From Streptomyces humicola (GTDB lineage Bacteria > Actinomycetota > Actinomycetes > Streptomycetales > Streptomycetaceae), in assembly GCF_024436035.1 (NCBI RefSeq), contig NZ_JANFNG010000019.1, positions 1 through 64,000 on the forward strand: a DNA stretch of 64,000 nt, given 5' to 3'. A program made the translations under genes and the position numbers. How positions within the stretch are numbered: position 1 is the stretch's first letter; each line of letters opens with the position of its first letter. A model generated the notes under the pieces. It was not told the DNA's origin. It saw nothing but the letters and a program-made list of their open reading frames with translations, and did not search any database. Shown here piece by piece: positions 1 through 8,559 of the stretch.

Positions 1-2
1 CC

Positions 3-506
3 GCGCCGGTGCGAGTCTGCGCCCCCGGCCAGACAGCACCGTGCACCCGCTTCCTCCACGGCGTGAAGGCCATTGCTGCGAACGGCCTCTCCGGCGCCCA
101 CAGCCTGGCATTGCGCAGGAACAGCACAGTCCTGGCCTGGGGCGACAACTCCGTCGGCGAGGTCGGGGACGGCACCACCACTACCCCCCGGACCACGCCG
201 GTGCGAGTCTGCGCCCCCGGCCAGGCGGCTCCATGCAGCCACTTCCTCCACGACGGAAGCGCCATCGCCGCGGGCGCATTCCACAGCCTCGTGTTGCGCA
301 AGGCCGGAACAGTTCTCGCCTGGGGGGCCAACGGCCAAGGCGAGGTCGGGGACGGCACTACCACTACTCCCCGGACCACGCCGGTGCGAGTCTGCGCCCC
401 CGGCCAGACGCACCCTTGCACCCGCTTCCTCCACCATGTACGCGCGATCGCCGCGGGCGGCGACCACAACCTCGTTGTCGTTCAACCTCACCGACCTCAT
501 CATTGA
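3..506 (+). CDS. RCC1/ALT-type tandem repeat protein, C-terminal fragment (5' end outside window)
   Basis: The reading frame is open from the left edge, so only the C-terminal part is visible. It holds nearly three tandem repeats of about 61-64 residues, each opening with PVRVCAPGQ, continuing with a short variable stretch, AIAAG and HSLxLR, and closing with the run around DGTTTTPRTTP. This is the layout of RCC1-like beta-propeller proteins found in secreted actinobacterial proteins. The DNA repeats are almost identical (units begin near 9, 201 and 384), so copy number may vary between strains. The last unit ends AIAAGGDHNLVV and then runs a few atypical residues into the stop, which may mean the end is eroded. 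Function unknown. Confidence 0.6.
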   Translation, partial: APVRVCAPGQTAPCTRFLHGVKAIAANGLSGAHSLALRRNSTVLAWGDNSVGEVGDGTTTTPRTTPVRVCAPGQAAPCSHFLHDGSAIAAGAFHSLVLRKAGTVLAWGANGQGEVGDGTTTTPRTTPVRVCAPGQTHPCTRFLHHVRAIAAGGDHNLVVVQPHRPHH

Positions 507-650
507 GGACCCGCCCGCGGTCGGGAAGACGACGGTCGCCAGGCTGCTCGCGCGACGTCACGGGCTGCGCTGGTACTTGCTGAGGTTGAGAGGCTGTTCG
601 CCGACGCGCTGGCCGAAGGCTCCAGGGGTGTCAGGCGGCTGGGACTTCGA
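483..650 (+). pseudogene. P-loop NTPase (small-molecule kinase-like) relic
   Basis: Overlapping the end of the repeat protein in another frame is a convincing Walker A segment, PPAVGKTTVARLLARRHGL (511-567). The reading then continues, after a one-base frame change near 575, as LAEVERLFADALAEG. No start codon fits and homology fades by about 650, so this is read as a broken piece of a nucleoside-kinase-like P-loop protein. The family cannot be fixed from this short stretch. Confidence 0.4.
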
Positions 651-1147
651 GCACGGCCTGGCCTCTGGAGATGCCCATCTCGATGGTCCAATGAGCGTCG
701 CCGACCGCCTCCCACGGCCTGGTGTCCACGAATGCCTCCGGAACGCGGAAACCCGCCGCGACGTCCCGCCACAAACGGGCGATGTGGGCGCGGTTGCCGG
801 TGCGGACGCCGATCAGCGACTGGCTGCGCAGGTAGAACGGCAGCAGCCGGACCGGCAGCGGATCGCGGGCGATTACACCGGAGTCCACGACGCGGCCCAT
901 GTCGGCGAGCGTGTCGCGGTACTGCTGCCAAATGGCGGGGATGCCCAGGTTGTCGATGACGCAGTCGACACCCCACTCGCCCGTCACCTCACGCACCGCA
1001 CGGGCCAGATCGCCATCGGCGTCACCGTCGACCGCTGCGGCGAGCGGCAGACCGTCCAGACAGCCTGGTTTGAGGGCGAGCCGGTCGACACCGATGACCT
1101 GGGCCCCGCGATAGGCCGCGAGGGTCGCGGCCGCCGCACCAAGCGCT
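631..1147 (-). pseudogene. Medium-chain (zinc-type) alcohol dehydrogenase relic
   Basis: Minus-strand translation shows the Rossmann part of an MDR-family dehydrogenase: GALGAAAATLAAYRGAQVIG with a following acidic D residue, then GVDCVIDNLGIPAIWQQYRD and a natural-looking C-terminus ending LEVPAA and a stop at 631. The N-terminal catalytic GroES-like half is missing: upstream of about 1147 the frame gives no MDR sequence and no plausible start. A truncated oxidoreductase gene is the simplest reading. The substrate cannot be inferred. Confidence 0.55.
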
Positions 1148-1590
1148 CCGGCCCGGCGGCAGCCTTCCGGCCCACGCCTGGCTGCCCTGCCACGCCGTGC
1201 CCCCGGCCTGGCCTGACGACCTGGGCAGGGGCTTTCGGGTGCAGCTTCCTCCTGCTGTGGGGCGTGTTTGTCGCCTACTGGTTGGGTCCGATGTTTTCAT
1301 CGTGTTGTACGGCCTCGCCTCTTTTCATCTCTGCCGCACTGAGAGTGACTTGGCCTGGGCTTCGATGGCTCAGCAGTCGATGGTCAACTTGTCGTCTGCG
1401 ACCTGTCAGTGAGAAGCGAGCGCCCGTGGATCCGGTCCATACCCAACGGCGTGAGCGTCATGCCGTTGCCCCGGCCACCCAGGTCCCAACGGGGCCCTCT
1501 ACTCGCCGCTCCAGCGGCACGTCGCGGACAAGTGGAGTGTGTACGGGTTCGTGAGTCACTTCGGGAGGGTCCGTCGCCTCTCGCCGTTGA
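1148..1590. other. No supported gene
   Basis: About 440 bases between the dehydrogenase relic and the DUF202 gene. The short frames here show no recognisable motif, no good ribosome binding site and no strong hairpin. Probably decayed DNA. Confidence 0.5.
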
Positions 1591-1938
1591 TCACAGGAGG
1601 ACCACGACGGCGATCAGCGCGAGAAGCGTGATCAGGGTGGCGGCCGTGATCAGGCCGAACCGCGCCGGGGCGTAGAGGCCGGCGTCCAGTTGCTGGCCGA
1701 CGGACCGGTATCTGACCGTGCCGTAGGCGCCGACGAGCAGTCCGGCGAAGATCAGGATGCCCCCGGAGATCACGGCGTGGATTCCCCGGTGCGGGGCGAA
1801 TTTGGCCGCGGCCACGCCGAGTGCCGCCATGCTGATGCCGGTGCGGAGCCAGGCGAGGTAGGTGCGTTCATTGGCCAGGTGATCCCGGGCGCGGCTGCCA
1901 GTGTTCGGCGTAGCGCGCTTGGGAATCTCCGGGCTCAC
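1591..1938 (-). CDS. DUF202 (YidH-type) small membrane protein
   Basis: 115 residues with three predicted membrane segments. The family signature is clear: DHLANERTYLAWLRTGISM near residues 18-36, followed by hydrophobic stretches around AALGVAAAKF, ISGGILIFAGLLVGAYG and LITAATLITLLALIAVVVLL. The GTG start at 1938 is preceded by GGAGGG five bases upstream, which favours it over longer readings of the frame. It is divergent from the membrane gene at 2014. DUF202 proteins are inner-membrane proteins of unknown role. Confidence 0.8.
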   Translation of the reverse strand: MSPEIPKRATPNTGSRARDHLANERTYLAWLRTGISMAALGVAAAKFAPHRGIHAVISGGILIFAGLLVGAYGTVRYRSVGQQLDAGLYAPARFGLITAATLITLLALIAVVVLL

Positions 1939-2013
1939 GTGTCCCTCCGACTGATCGTTACTTTTAGGGCATATCGTACGGGTGTCGACGGCAGGCACGG
2001 GGAGGAGACACGG

Positions 2014-2688
2014 ATGGGCGCTCTGACTCCCGAAGCGGCCGGAGCCATGGAAAAGACGCTGCAGACACCTCGCGCGGCGGGAGCGGCCGGGATCGTTTTC
2101 GCCGTCCTGCTGGCGGCCACGATCATCCTGGTGCACAGCGCGATCCCGATCCGGCCGGTGAATGCTGCCACCTGGCTGGCAAGCTCCTCCAGCCGCGACG
2201 CGGCACGCGCGACGCTGGCCCTTTTGCCGTTCGCCGGAATCATCTTCTTGTGGTTCATGGGCGCGGTGCGCAGCTACGTCGGCGAGGGCGAGGACAAGTT
2301 CTTCGCCACGATCTTCCTCGGCAGCGGCCTGCTGTTCGTGGCGGCGCTCTTCACGCTTGCCGCCGAAACGGGCAGCATGCTCGCCACGGCGGCCGTTCCC
2401 CGCGGGACTGCGCAACTGCACCTGTGGCAGTACGGGCGCAATGCCGCCTTCACCCTGCTGTCCAGCTACTGCATGCGCATGGCCGCCGTCTTCACCATCG
2501 CCACCTCGACGATCGGGCGGCGGCTCGGCGTCTTCCCCTGCTGGCTCACCTGGCTTGGCTACCTCGTCGCGATCATTCTGCTCTTCGTCGTCACCAGCAT
2601 CGCCTGGTTCCAGCTGGCCTTTCCGCTGTGGGCGCTGGTCGTCAGCGGCTATATGCTGACGACCAGCCACTCTGCCGCAGGCGCGTAA
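2014..2688 (+). CDS. Polytopic membrane protein of unknown function
   Basis: 224 residues, starting at an ATG preceded by GGAGGAG (2001-2007). After a short cytoplasmic N-terminus there are about six hydrophobic segments, including GIVFAVLLAATIILVHSAI, ALLPFAGIIFLWFMGAV, FLGSGLLFVAALFTLA, LGYLVAIILLFVVTSI and LAFPLWALVVSGYML. No transporter motif was recognised. It lies head-to-head with the DUF202 gene and 15 bases before the CadD-type gene, with which it probably forms a small membrane-protein operon. Confidence 0.65.
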   Translation: MGALTPEAAGAMEKTLQTPRAAGAAGIVFAVLLAATIILVHSAIPIRPVNAATWLASSSSRDAARATLALLPFAGIIFLWFMGAVRSYVGEGEDKFFATIFLGSGLLFVAALFTLAAETGSMLATAAVPRGTAQLHLWQYGRNAAFTLLSSYCMRMAAVFTIATSTIGRRLGVFPCWLTWLGYLVAIILLFVVTSIAWFQLAFPLWALVVSGYMLTTSHSAAGA

Positions 2689-2703
2689 CCGCGCGATGCC
2701 CGA

Positions 2704-3276
2704 ATGATGCACGAAGTGCTGTACGCGGTGGTGCTGGGAGTCACCGTCTTCTGTGCCACGAACATCGACGCCTGGGCACTGTTCGTGGCGTTGTTCCTGC
2801 CCGAAAGACGGCCTCGCAAGCGGCTCTTGGTGTCAGCACTCCTCCTCGGCCTCCTGACGCTCTTGGGGCTCGGGGCCCTGGGCGGTGCAGTCGCCCGGTT
2901 GCTCGTGCCTTCATATGTCCGGCTGCTCGGAATCATCCCGGCTGCCCTGGGAGTGCGCGGCCTGGTACGAGGCGGTGATGTGGTGGCACCGCTGCGTCGG
3001 GCGGCGGAGTACCGACGCCTGGGGCAGTACGTGGCACTGGTCCTGGCGACTGGTCTGGACAACGTCAGCGTGTTCACTGTGGTGTTCTCGCGAGTGACCG
3101 TCGGTGCGGGTGTGCTGTTCGGGTGCGTGCAAATCGCGTTGGCTCCCTCGCTGGTCTGGGCAGCCGACGTGGCCTGTGAAGGGTGGTGCAGGAGTCGGCT
3201 GGTACGGGTGCACCAGCAGCGGCTGTCGTCGGTTGTTTTCATCCTTGTCGGCGCAGCGGTGCTGGTGACGGGGTGA
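2704..3276 (+). CDS. CadD-family (cadmium resistance / LysE-like) transporter
   Basis: 190 residues, almost entirely membrane-embedded. The N-terminus has the family pattern ATNIDAWALFVALFL (cf. TNxD in CadD), and the duplicated half carries the matching LATGLDNVSVFTVVFS. Such internal pairs of TNxD / GLDN motifs mark CadD and related cation efflux proteins. The first Met of a Met-Met pair is taken as start; the gene follows its upstream neighbour closely. Cd efflux is known for some family members; the ion here is not determined. Confidence 0.7.
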   Translation: MMHEVLYAVVLGVTVFCATNIDAWALFVALFLPERRPRKRLLVSALLLGLLTLLGLGALGGAVARLLVPSYVRLLGIIPAALGVRGLVRGGDVVAPLRRAAEYRRLGQYVALVLATGLDNVSVFTVVFSRVTVGAGVLFGCVQIALAPSLVWAADVACEGWCRSRLVRVHQQRLSSVVFILVGAAVLVTG

Positions 3277-3505
3277 GGCAGTGCTGGTGTAGGCGAGACG
3301 CTTTCCACTCAAATGGCAGACACGCCGACGGCGGCCTAGCATCGAAGGGAGTTCACACAGCTGCATTCGAGCGGGGCCCGCCCGCGACGGACCGGATGAT
3401 CGGGGCGTTGCGCAGCGCCGCGGGCGACTTCCCTTCCTTAAGTCCCAAAGGGTCGATGTGCCGGTCGGCATCGCCGTGCGGGAGGCATGGGTGGAGGACG
3501 GGCAG

Positions 3506-5866
3506 ATGTCGCCGAAGGAGTTCAAGGAGTACAGGCCGGGGACGGCGTTTCCGGGTGTGATCGGCCGTACGGCCGAGGAATCGAGTCCTGGGTGGCCGCA
3601 GCCGATGCGGGCCATGCCGGGAGCTCCGAATGTGTTGTTCATCGTGCTCGATGACACCGGGTACGGTCAGTTCGGTTGCTACGGCAGCCCGATGGCCACG
3701 CCGAACATGGATGCGCTGGCCGCTGATGGGCTGCTGTACAACAACATGCATACGACGGCGCTGTGTTCGCCGTCGCGTTCGTGCATCATCACCGGTCGCA
3801 ACCACCACGCCAACGGAATGGCGGCGATCACCGAACTGTCCACCGGCTACCCGGGATACAACGGCCAGATCCCGTTCGAGAACGGGTTTCTCTCGGAAAT
3901 GCTGCTGCAGCACGGGTACAACACCTACATGGTCGGCAAGTGGCACCTGGTCCCCTCGGAGCAGGAATCGGCGGCCGGCCCGTACGACCGCTGGCCGCTC
4001 GGCCGGGGCTTCGAGCGGTTCTACGGCTTCCTCGGTGGCGATACCAGCCAGTGGTATCCGGACCTGGTCTACGACAACCACCAAATCGAGCCCCCTGCTT
4101 CGCCAAAGGAGGGTTACCACCTGACCACGGATTTGGTGGACAAGGCGATCTCGTTCATCGCGGACGCCAAGCAGGTGGCTCCGGACAAGCCGTTCTTCCT
4201 GGACTTCTGTACCGGGGCGACACATGCGCCGCACCACGTGCCGAAGGAGTGGGCGGACGCCTACGAGGGGCAGTTCGACGACGGCTGGGACGCCTACCGC
4301 GAGTCCACGCTCGACCGGCAGAAGCAGTTGGGCGTTGCCCCGCCGGATGCGCGGCTGTCCCGCCACGACCCCGATGTGCCCGAATGGGACTCCCTCCCGC
4401 CAGATGCGCGCAGACTCGCGGCCAGGATGATGGAGGTCTACGCCGGGTTCCTCTCCCACACCGACCACCACATCGGGCGGCTGCTGGACTTCCTGAGGGA
4501 GACTGGCGAGTTCGACAACACGCTGATCATGGTCGTCTCCGACAACGGCGCCAGCGCCGAGGGCGGCCCCACCGGGACCACCAATGAGCTGCAGTTCTTC
4601 AACAATGCCCCCGAACCGCTCGAAGAGAGTGTGCGGTCGATCGACGAGCTCGGCGGTCCGACGACGTTCAACCACTACCCGTGGGGCTGGACCTGGGCGG
4701 GCAACACACCGTTCCGGCGCTGGAAGCGCGAGACCTACCGGGGCGGCGTCAGCGACCCGTTCCTCGTTCACTGGCCCAAGGGCTTCAAGGCGCGAGGCGA
4801 GGTGCGCACCCAGTTCGCGCACATCATCGACATGGTCCCCACCGTGCTCGATGTCCTCGGCATCGAGCCCCCGGCCACCGTCAAGGGCGTATCGCAGTCC
4901 CCGCTGCACGGTGTCAGTTTCGCCCACACCTTCGACAACCCGACCGCGCAGACCCTGCACCACTCCCAGTACTACGAAATGCTCGGCCACCGCGCCATCG
5001 ACCATGACGGCTGGCGTGCGATCTGCCCCTGGCCCGGCCCGTCGTTCACGGAAGGCGGCAAGCCCTTCGGCACCCCCATTACCGCCCAGGACCTCACCGA
5101 GCTGGACGCCCACCACTGGGAGCTGTACCACATCGACGAGGACTTCGCCGAGACCAGCGACCTCGCCACCGAGAACCGCGACAAGCTCATCGAGATGATC
5201 GCCCTGTGGTACGTGGAGGCCGGCAAATACGGCGTCCTGCCGATCGACAGCAGCGGCGTGCAGCGGATGATGATCGAGCGCCCGCAGATCACCGCGGCCC
5301 GCACCAGCTACACCTTCCGTCCCGGTACCGAGACGCTTCCCGCGGCCGTGGCACCCCGGGTGATCAACCGCCCGTTCAGCATCACTGCGGATGTAGAGAT
5401 CCCGTCCGGCGGTGCCGAAGGGGTCCTGCTCTGCCAGGGTGCCAACGTCGGCGGCTGGACCCTCTATGTGAAGGACAGCAAGCTCCACTACGCCCACAAC
5501 TACGTCCGGCGTGCCCTGCACCAGGTCTCCTCGACGGAAACGGTGCCCGAGGGCCGGTGCGAGCTGCGCTTCGAGTTCGAACCCACCGGCGAGCCGGACA
5601 TCGCCCACGGCAAGGGCACACCGGGTCGCGCCCGGCTCTACATCGACCGCCGCCCGGTCGGCGAGGCCGACATCCCGGTCACGACACCCGTGGCCTTCAA
5701 CCCGGGCGGCATGACCTGCGGCGCCAACCCCGGCTCCGCGGTGACGCCCGCTTACCAGTCGCCGTTCAGGTTCACCGGCACGCTGCACACCGTGACCGTG
5801 GACCTGTCGGGAGAGCTGATCACCGACGTCCAGACAGAGATCCGCATGCACATGGCACGTCAGTAG
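3506..5866 (+). CDS. Arylsulfatase, type I (formylglycine-dependent), AtsA-like
   Basis: 786 residues, the length of the large actinobacterial AtsA-type arylsulfatases. Metal-binding Asp pair at VLDDTGYG (residues 49-50), catalytic Cys87 in CSPSRSCIITGR (the CxPSR signature converted to formylglycine), and further sulfatase motifs GKWHL and VVSDNGAS. The C-terminal ~180 residues form a beta-rich domain around FSITADVEIP, typical of this long subtype. No signal peptide, so cytoplasmic unless exported otherwise. The ATG at 3506 has GGAGG eight bases upstream; a GTG at 3458 is possible but lacks a comparable site. It hydrolyses sulfate esters; the natural substrate is unknown. A formylglycine-generating enzyme must be encoded elsewhere. 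Confidence 0.9.
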   Translation: MSPKEFKEYRPGTAFPGVIGRTAEESSPGWPQPMRAMPGAPNVLFIVLDDTGYGQFGCYGSPMATPNMDALAADGLLYNNMHTTALCSPSRSCIITGRNHHANGMAAITELSTGYPGYNGQIPFENGFLSEMLLQHGYNTYMVGKWHLVPSEQESAAGPYDRWPLGRGFERFYGFLGGDTSQWYPDLVYDNHQIEPPASPKEGYHLTTDLVDKAISFIADAKQVAPDKPFFLDFCTGATHAPHHVPKEWADAYEGQFDDGWDAYRESTLDRQKQLGVAPPDARLSRHDPDVPEWDSLPPDARRLAARMMEVYAGFLSHTDHHIGRLLDFLRETGEFDNTLIMVVSDNGASAEGGPTGTTNELQFFNNAPEPLEESVRSIDELGGPTTFNHYPWGWTWAGNTPFRRWKRETYRGGVSDPFLVHWPKGFKARGEVRTQFAHIIDMVPTVLDVLGIEPPATVKGVSQSPLHGVSFAHTFDNPTAQTLHHSQYYEMLGHRAIDHDGWRAICPWPGPSFTEGGKPFGTPITAQDLTELDAHHWELYHIDEDFAETSDLATENRDKLIEMIALWYVEAGKYGVLPIDSSGVQRMMIERPQITAARTSYTFRPGTETLPAAVAPRVINRPFSITADVEIPSGGAEGVLLCQGANVGGWTLYVKDSKLHYAHNYVRRALHQVSSTETVPEGRCELRFEFEPTGEPDIAHGKGTPGRARLYIDRRPVGEADIPVTTPVAFNPGGMTCGANPGSAVTPAYQSPFRFTGTLHTVTVDLSGELITDVQTEIRMHMARQ

Positions 5867-6174
5867 CGTTCGGCGTCGAGCAGCAAACGCAGCTCGATCT
5901 CCAGCCACTGGCTCTCGCGACGCCACGCGTCCAGGGCGGACACCAGCCGACGGCTCAAGGCCCCGACCGTCAGCGACCGCCATCGGCAGCCGTCCAGGAA
6001 GCCCACGAGCACCCCGATCCGCTCATCCTGGCGGGCCACCGGCTGCCCGTCCAGCGCGGCGAGCGCCAGGCGGCTGACCTTCACGGGCGTGAGCGACCGC
6101 CACGCGTACGGGCCGAGCACGTCACACACGGCACCCACGCGTACGTCATCAGAAGCCACGAGCTGCACATACAC
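5860..6174 (-). CDS. Hypothetical protein with an internal duplication
   Basis: 104 residues, convergent with and overlapping the end of the sulfatase gene by 7 bases. The protein contains two similar ~40-residue units: RVGAVCDVLGPYAWRSLT..SR..LAALD and RIGVLVGFLDGCRWRSLT..SR..VSALD. The duplication and helical character suggest a genuine coding sequence rather than a shadow frame. No family recognised. The start is uncertain and no strong ribosome binding site is seen. Confidence 0.4.
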   Translation of the reverse strand: MYVQLVASDDVRVGAVCDVLGPYAWRSLTPVKVSRLALAALDGQPVARQDERIGVLVGFLDGCRWRSLTVGALSRRLVSALDAWRRESQWLEIELRLLLDAERY

Positions 6175-6253
6175 AGGGTACGGCCGCGACGTAAAGGTCT
6201 ACACCAGATGTGACTTCGGAACGCTGTCCGTTCTCGCCGAGCTGCAGCGAAAA

Positions 6254-6271
6254 CTGATCCCGGATGCACCG
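6254..6271 (+). repeat. IS1380 left end: target duplication plus inverted repeat
   Basis: CTGAT (6254-6258) followed by the terminal repeat CCCGGATGCACCG (6259-6271). The right end carries the inverted partner with 12 of 13 matches. Confidence 0.75.
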
Positions 6272-7978
6272 ATGAGTTATGTGGTCGGGACCTGGGCATG
6301 AGGGAGCGGATGCCCTCCGACCTGCGACGATGGGACTTGCTACAGGACCAGGTCGCCAGATCGGGAGAACATCCGCCAGATGCAAGTCTGTCATGCCGCC
6401 GAACATGTCTCCGCTGTCTTCGACGAGCCGAATCTGATCGCCGATGCTGGGCTGTTGCCGCTGGTTCGGCTGGCCGAGCGGGTCGGGCTGCGGGAGCTGG
6501 CTGCCTCATCGGTACGGATCGAGGGCGCGGACAATAGCGGTGGCGCCCACCCGGCGGCGAAGGTGACCTCGTTGCTGGCGGCGATGTGCGCTGGTGCGGA
6601 CAGCATCGAGGATGCCGACCGGCTGCGGCACGGCGCGATGGACCGGGCCTTCGCCGGGGTGCGAGCCCCGTCCACCCTGGGTACCTTCCTGCGCTCGTTC
6701 ACTCACGGCCATAACCTGCAACTGCACCGTGTGCACCGCCAGTTCCTGACCAATCTGGCGTCGTATACGCCGCTGCTGCCCGGCGCCGATCAGGTGATGT
6801 TCATCGACATCGACCCCACCCACCGCCGCGTGTACGGCCACGCCAAGCAGGGCGCCGAGGTCGGACGGCTCAAGGGGCAGCGCACGCTGCACCCGATCCT
6901 GGCCACCTTCTCCACTCCGATCGCCCGGCCGGTGATCGGCGCGGTCCGGCTGCGCCGGGGCAAGGCCGCCGACGTGCGCGGCGCCGGGCGCTTCGTCGCC
7001 GAAGCCCTGGCGATCGCCAAGGATGCCGGCGGCACGGGGATCCGGCTGGTCCGGGCGGACAGCAAGTTCTACACCGCCGACGTGGTCGCCGCCTGCCGCC
7101 GCGCCGGCGCCCACTTCTCCCTGACCACGGGCATGAACCCCTCCATCGCCGCCGCGATAGCGCGCATCGATGAGACCACGTGGGTTCCGATCCGCTACCC
7201 GGACGCCTTCGTCGATCCCGACACCGGCGAGATGGTCTCCGACGCCGAAGTCGCCGAGATCGAGTACACCGCGTTCACCGGCAGGAAGAAGGCCGAGCAG
7301 GTCACCGCCCGGCTCGTCGTGCGCCGGGTCCGCAGGCTGAACGCCGAAGTGGCCCAGGGTCAGGGTGAGTTGTTCACCGCTTGGCGCTACCACCCGATCT
7401 TCACCGACAGCCCGTTTGAGATGCTGGCCGCTGAGCTTGATCACCGTCGACACGCAGTCGTGGAGCAGGCCATCGCTGATGGAAAAGCCGGCCCGCTGGC
7501 CCACCTGCCGTCCGGGAACTTCCAGGCCAACGCCGCATGGCTGACCTTGTGGGCGATGTCCCACAACCTCCTGCGAGCCGCCGGAGCCCTCGCCTCGATC
7601 TTCCACGCCAAGGCCACCACCGCCACCCTGCGCGCCCACCTCGTCCACGTCCCCGCCCGGCTGGCCCGCACCGCCCGCGTCAAGCTGACGGTCCACCTGC
7701 CCGAGCAGTGGCCCTGGCGCGACGCCTTCCTCAGCCTGTTCGACGCCGTCCACTGCCCACCATCAACAGCCTGAACGCCCCATGTGACTGCGCACCTGAC
7801 GGCCGCACGACCACCGGCGACACCGCCACCACCCTCAGCCCCGACCACGGAGAACCCCTCGGACAGGCCGCGACCCGGGAGCGCGGCGGACCCCACACGC
7901 CCTCAAACCCCTGCCCCACACGGCCAACAGACCTCGGAGAGGAGCTGAGCTCCCAGAACATCAGCCGGTGCATTCGGG
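6259..7978 (+). mobile_element. IS1380-family insertion sequence, about 1.72 kb
   Basis: The element contains one transposase gene, is bounded by 13-bp imperfect inverted repeats and is flanked by a 5-bp direct repeat CTGAT (6254-6258 and 7979-7983). The size fits the family. It interrupts a serine-recombinase relic, whose reading frame is restored when the element and one CTGAT copy are removed, which confirms both ends to the base. The transposase looks intact, so the element could still be mobile. Confidence 0.8.
6380..7774 (+). CDS. IS1380-family transposase (DDE)
   Basis: 464 residues, full length for the family. The N-terminus HAAEHVSAVFDEPNLIADAGLLP is characteristic. The catalytic core is recognisable: first Asp in MFIDIDPTHRRVYG (about residue 143), second Asp in LVRADSKFYTADVV (about residue 230), and the C-terminal part with HNLLRAAGALAS. 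The frame is uninterrupted. It lies alone between the two inverted repeats, with 190 non-coding bases before the right end. Confidence 0.9.
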   Translation: MQVCHAAEHVSAVFDEPNLIADAGLLPLVRLAERVGLRELAASSVRIEGADNSGGAHPAAKVTSLLAAMCAGADSIEDADRLRHGAMDRAFAGVRAPSTLGTFLRSFTHGHNLQLHRVHRQFLTNLASYTPLLPGADQVMFIDIDPTHRRVYGHAKQGAEVGRLKGQRTLHPILATFSTPIARPVIGAVRLRRGKAADVRGAGRFVAEALAIAKDAGGTGIRLVRADSKFYTADVVAACRRAGAHFSLTTGMNPSIAAAIARIDETTWVPIRYPDAFVDPDTGEMVSDAEVAEIEYTAFTGRKKAEQVTARLVVRRVRRLNAEVAQGQGELFTAWRYHPIFTDSPFEMLAAELDHRRHAVVEQAIADGKAGPLAHLPSGNFQANAAWLTLWAMSHNLLRAAGALASIFHAKATTATLRAHLVHVPARLARTARVKLTVHLPEQWPWRDAFLSLFDAVHCPPSTA

Positions 7979-7983
7979 CTGAT
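7966..7983 (+). repeat. IS1380 right end: inverted repeat plus target duplication
   Basis: CGGTGCATTCGGG (7966-7978) mirrors the left terminal repeat with one mismatch and is followed directly by CTGAT (7979-7983). Confidence 0.75.
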
Positions 7984-8138
7984 TGTCGCAAATACCAACG
8001 ACGGCCTGGCCGCCGCCCGCGACCGCGGACGCGTCGGCGGACGCCGGCCGAGATTTCCCCCCGGGAGTCTACCCGGGGAACAGCCTCTAAAGAGCTCGAT
8101 AGAGAGCTTCAGAGCGCTCGGGATCGCTCGCCACCGCG

Positions 8139-8189
8139 TGGCAGCGGCAGAGTTCGAACCTGCGTAAGAGCAAGCCGACAGATTTACAG
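8139..8189 (-). pseudogene. 3' half of a tRNA-Tyr(GTA), probable old attachment site
   Basis: Reading the minus strand, the sequence gives the end of an anticodon loop CTGTAAATCTG (GTA anticodon), a long class II variable arm, the T arm GCAGG-TTCGAAC-TCTGC and a 3' acceptor strand. This matches the 3' half of actinobacterial tRNA-Tyr. Beyond 8189 the sequence no longer fits the tRNA 5' half, so this is a half gene with an abrupt break in the anticodon stem. Such truncated tRNA 3' ends are left when integrative elements insert in tRNA genes; SLP1-type elements use tRNA-Tyr. Confidence 0.65.
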
Positions 8190-8559
8190 CGGGCCGTCTG
8201 CGCACCCTCTGACTTGGCACTTTTCTAGCAGGCGACGACTCGGGGGACACACGGGGGAATCGAGTCACTCGAAAGCCGTGCGCGGACGGAGATCCGCGGG
8301 TTGGAGACGTGCTCTCAGCGGCCCGACGACAGGGCGCATTTCGGTCAATCTCTCCATGCAGGGGCGGCTCCATCCTACGGACACTGCAAGATGCACATGC
8401 GGGCCGGCGTCATCCCGTACCTTCTCCATAGATCTTGTCCCCCAAGCGGCACGGTGACCTGGGGACTCCTGCGCGTCACCACCGCCCACCGGGCTGTTCG
8501 TAGGCTACGGGCAAACGGCGATAAAATTACCCAAATCGGTGGCCTGGCTTCCGGACCTA
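8190..8559. other. No supported gene
   Basis: 370 bases between the tRNA-Tyr half and the integrase relic. No convincing coding frame, hairpin or RNA was seen. Confidence 0.45.

Larger units (their letters stand above)
6221..8085 (+). pseudogene. Serine recombinase/resolvase relic split by the IS1380 element
   Basis: Left of the insertion sequence the plus strand reads LSVLAELQRKLI (to 6258); right of it, after dropping one copy of the 5-bp target duplication, the same frame continues VANTNDGLAAARDRGRVGGRRP (from 7984). Joined, this is the helix E / DNA-binding hinge of Tn3-type resolvases and invertases. The catalytic N-terminus upstream and the terminal HTH downstream (past about 8085) are not recognisable, so the gene was already a fragment or decayed later. 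Confidence 0.65.

Noticed and set aside
9-400. CRISPR-like repeats
   Set aside because: The repeats are long, in-frame and protein-coding (RCC1-like units); there is no short repeat-spacer pattern.
73-1554. 493-codon plus-strand frame at the left edge
   Set aside because: It crosses the repeat protein, the P-loop relic and the antisense of a dehydrogenase relic; only the P-loop part looks biological.
3353-5983. 876-codon open frame on the minus strand opposite the arylsulfatase
   Set aside because: Low-complexity, Arg/Val/Gly-rich translation without motifs; a codon-bias shadow of the sulfatase frame.
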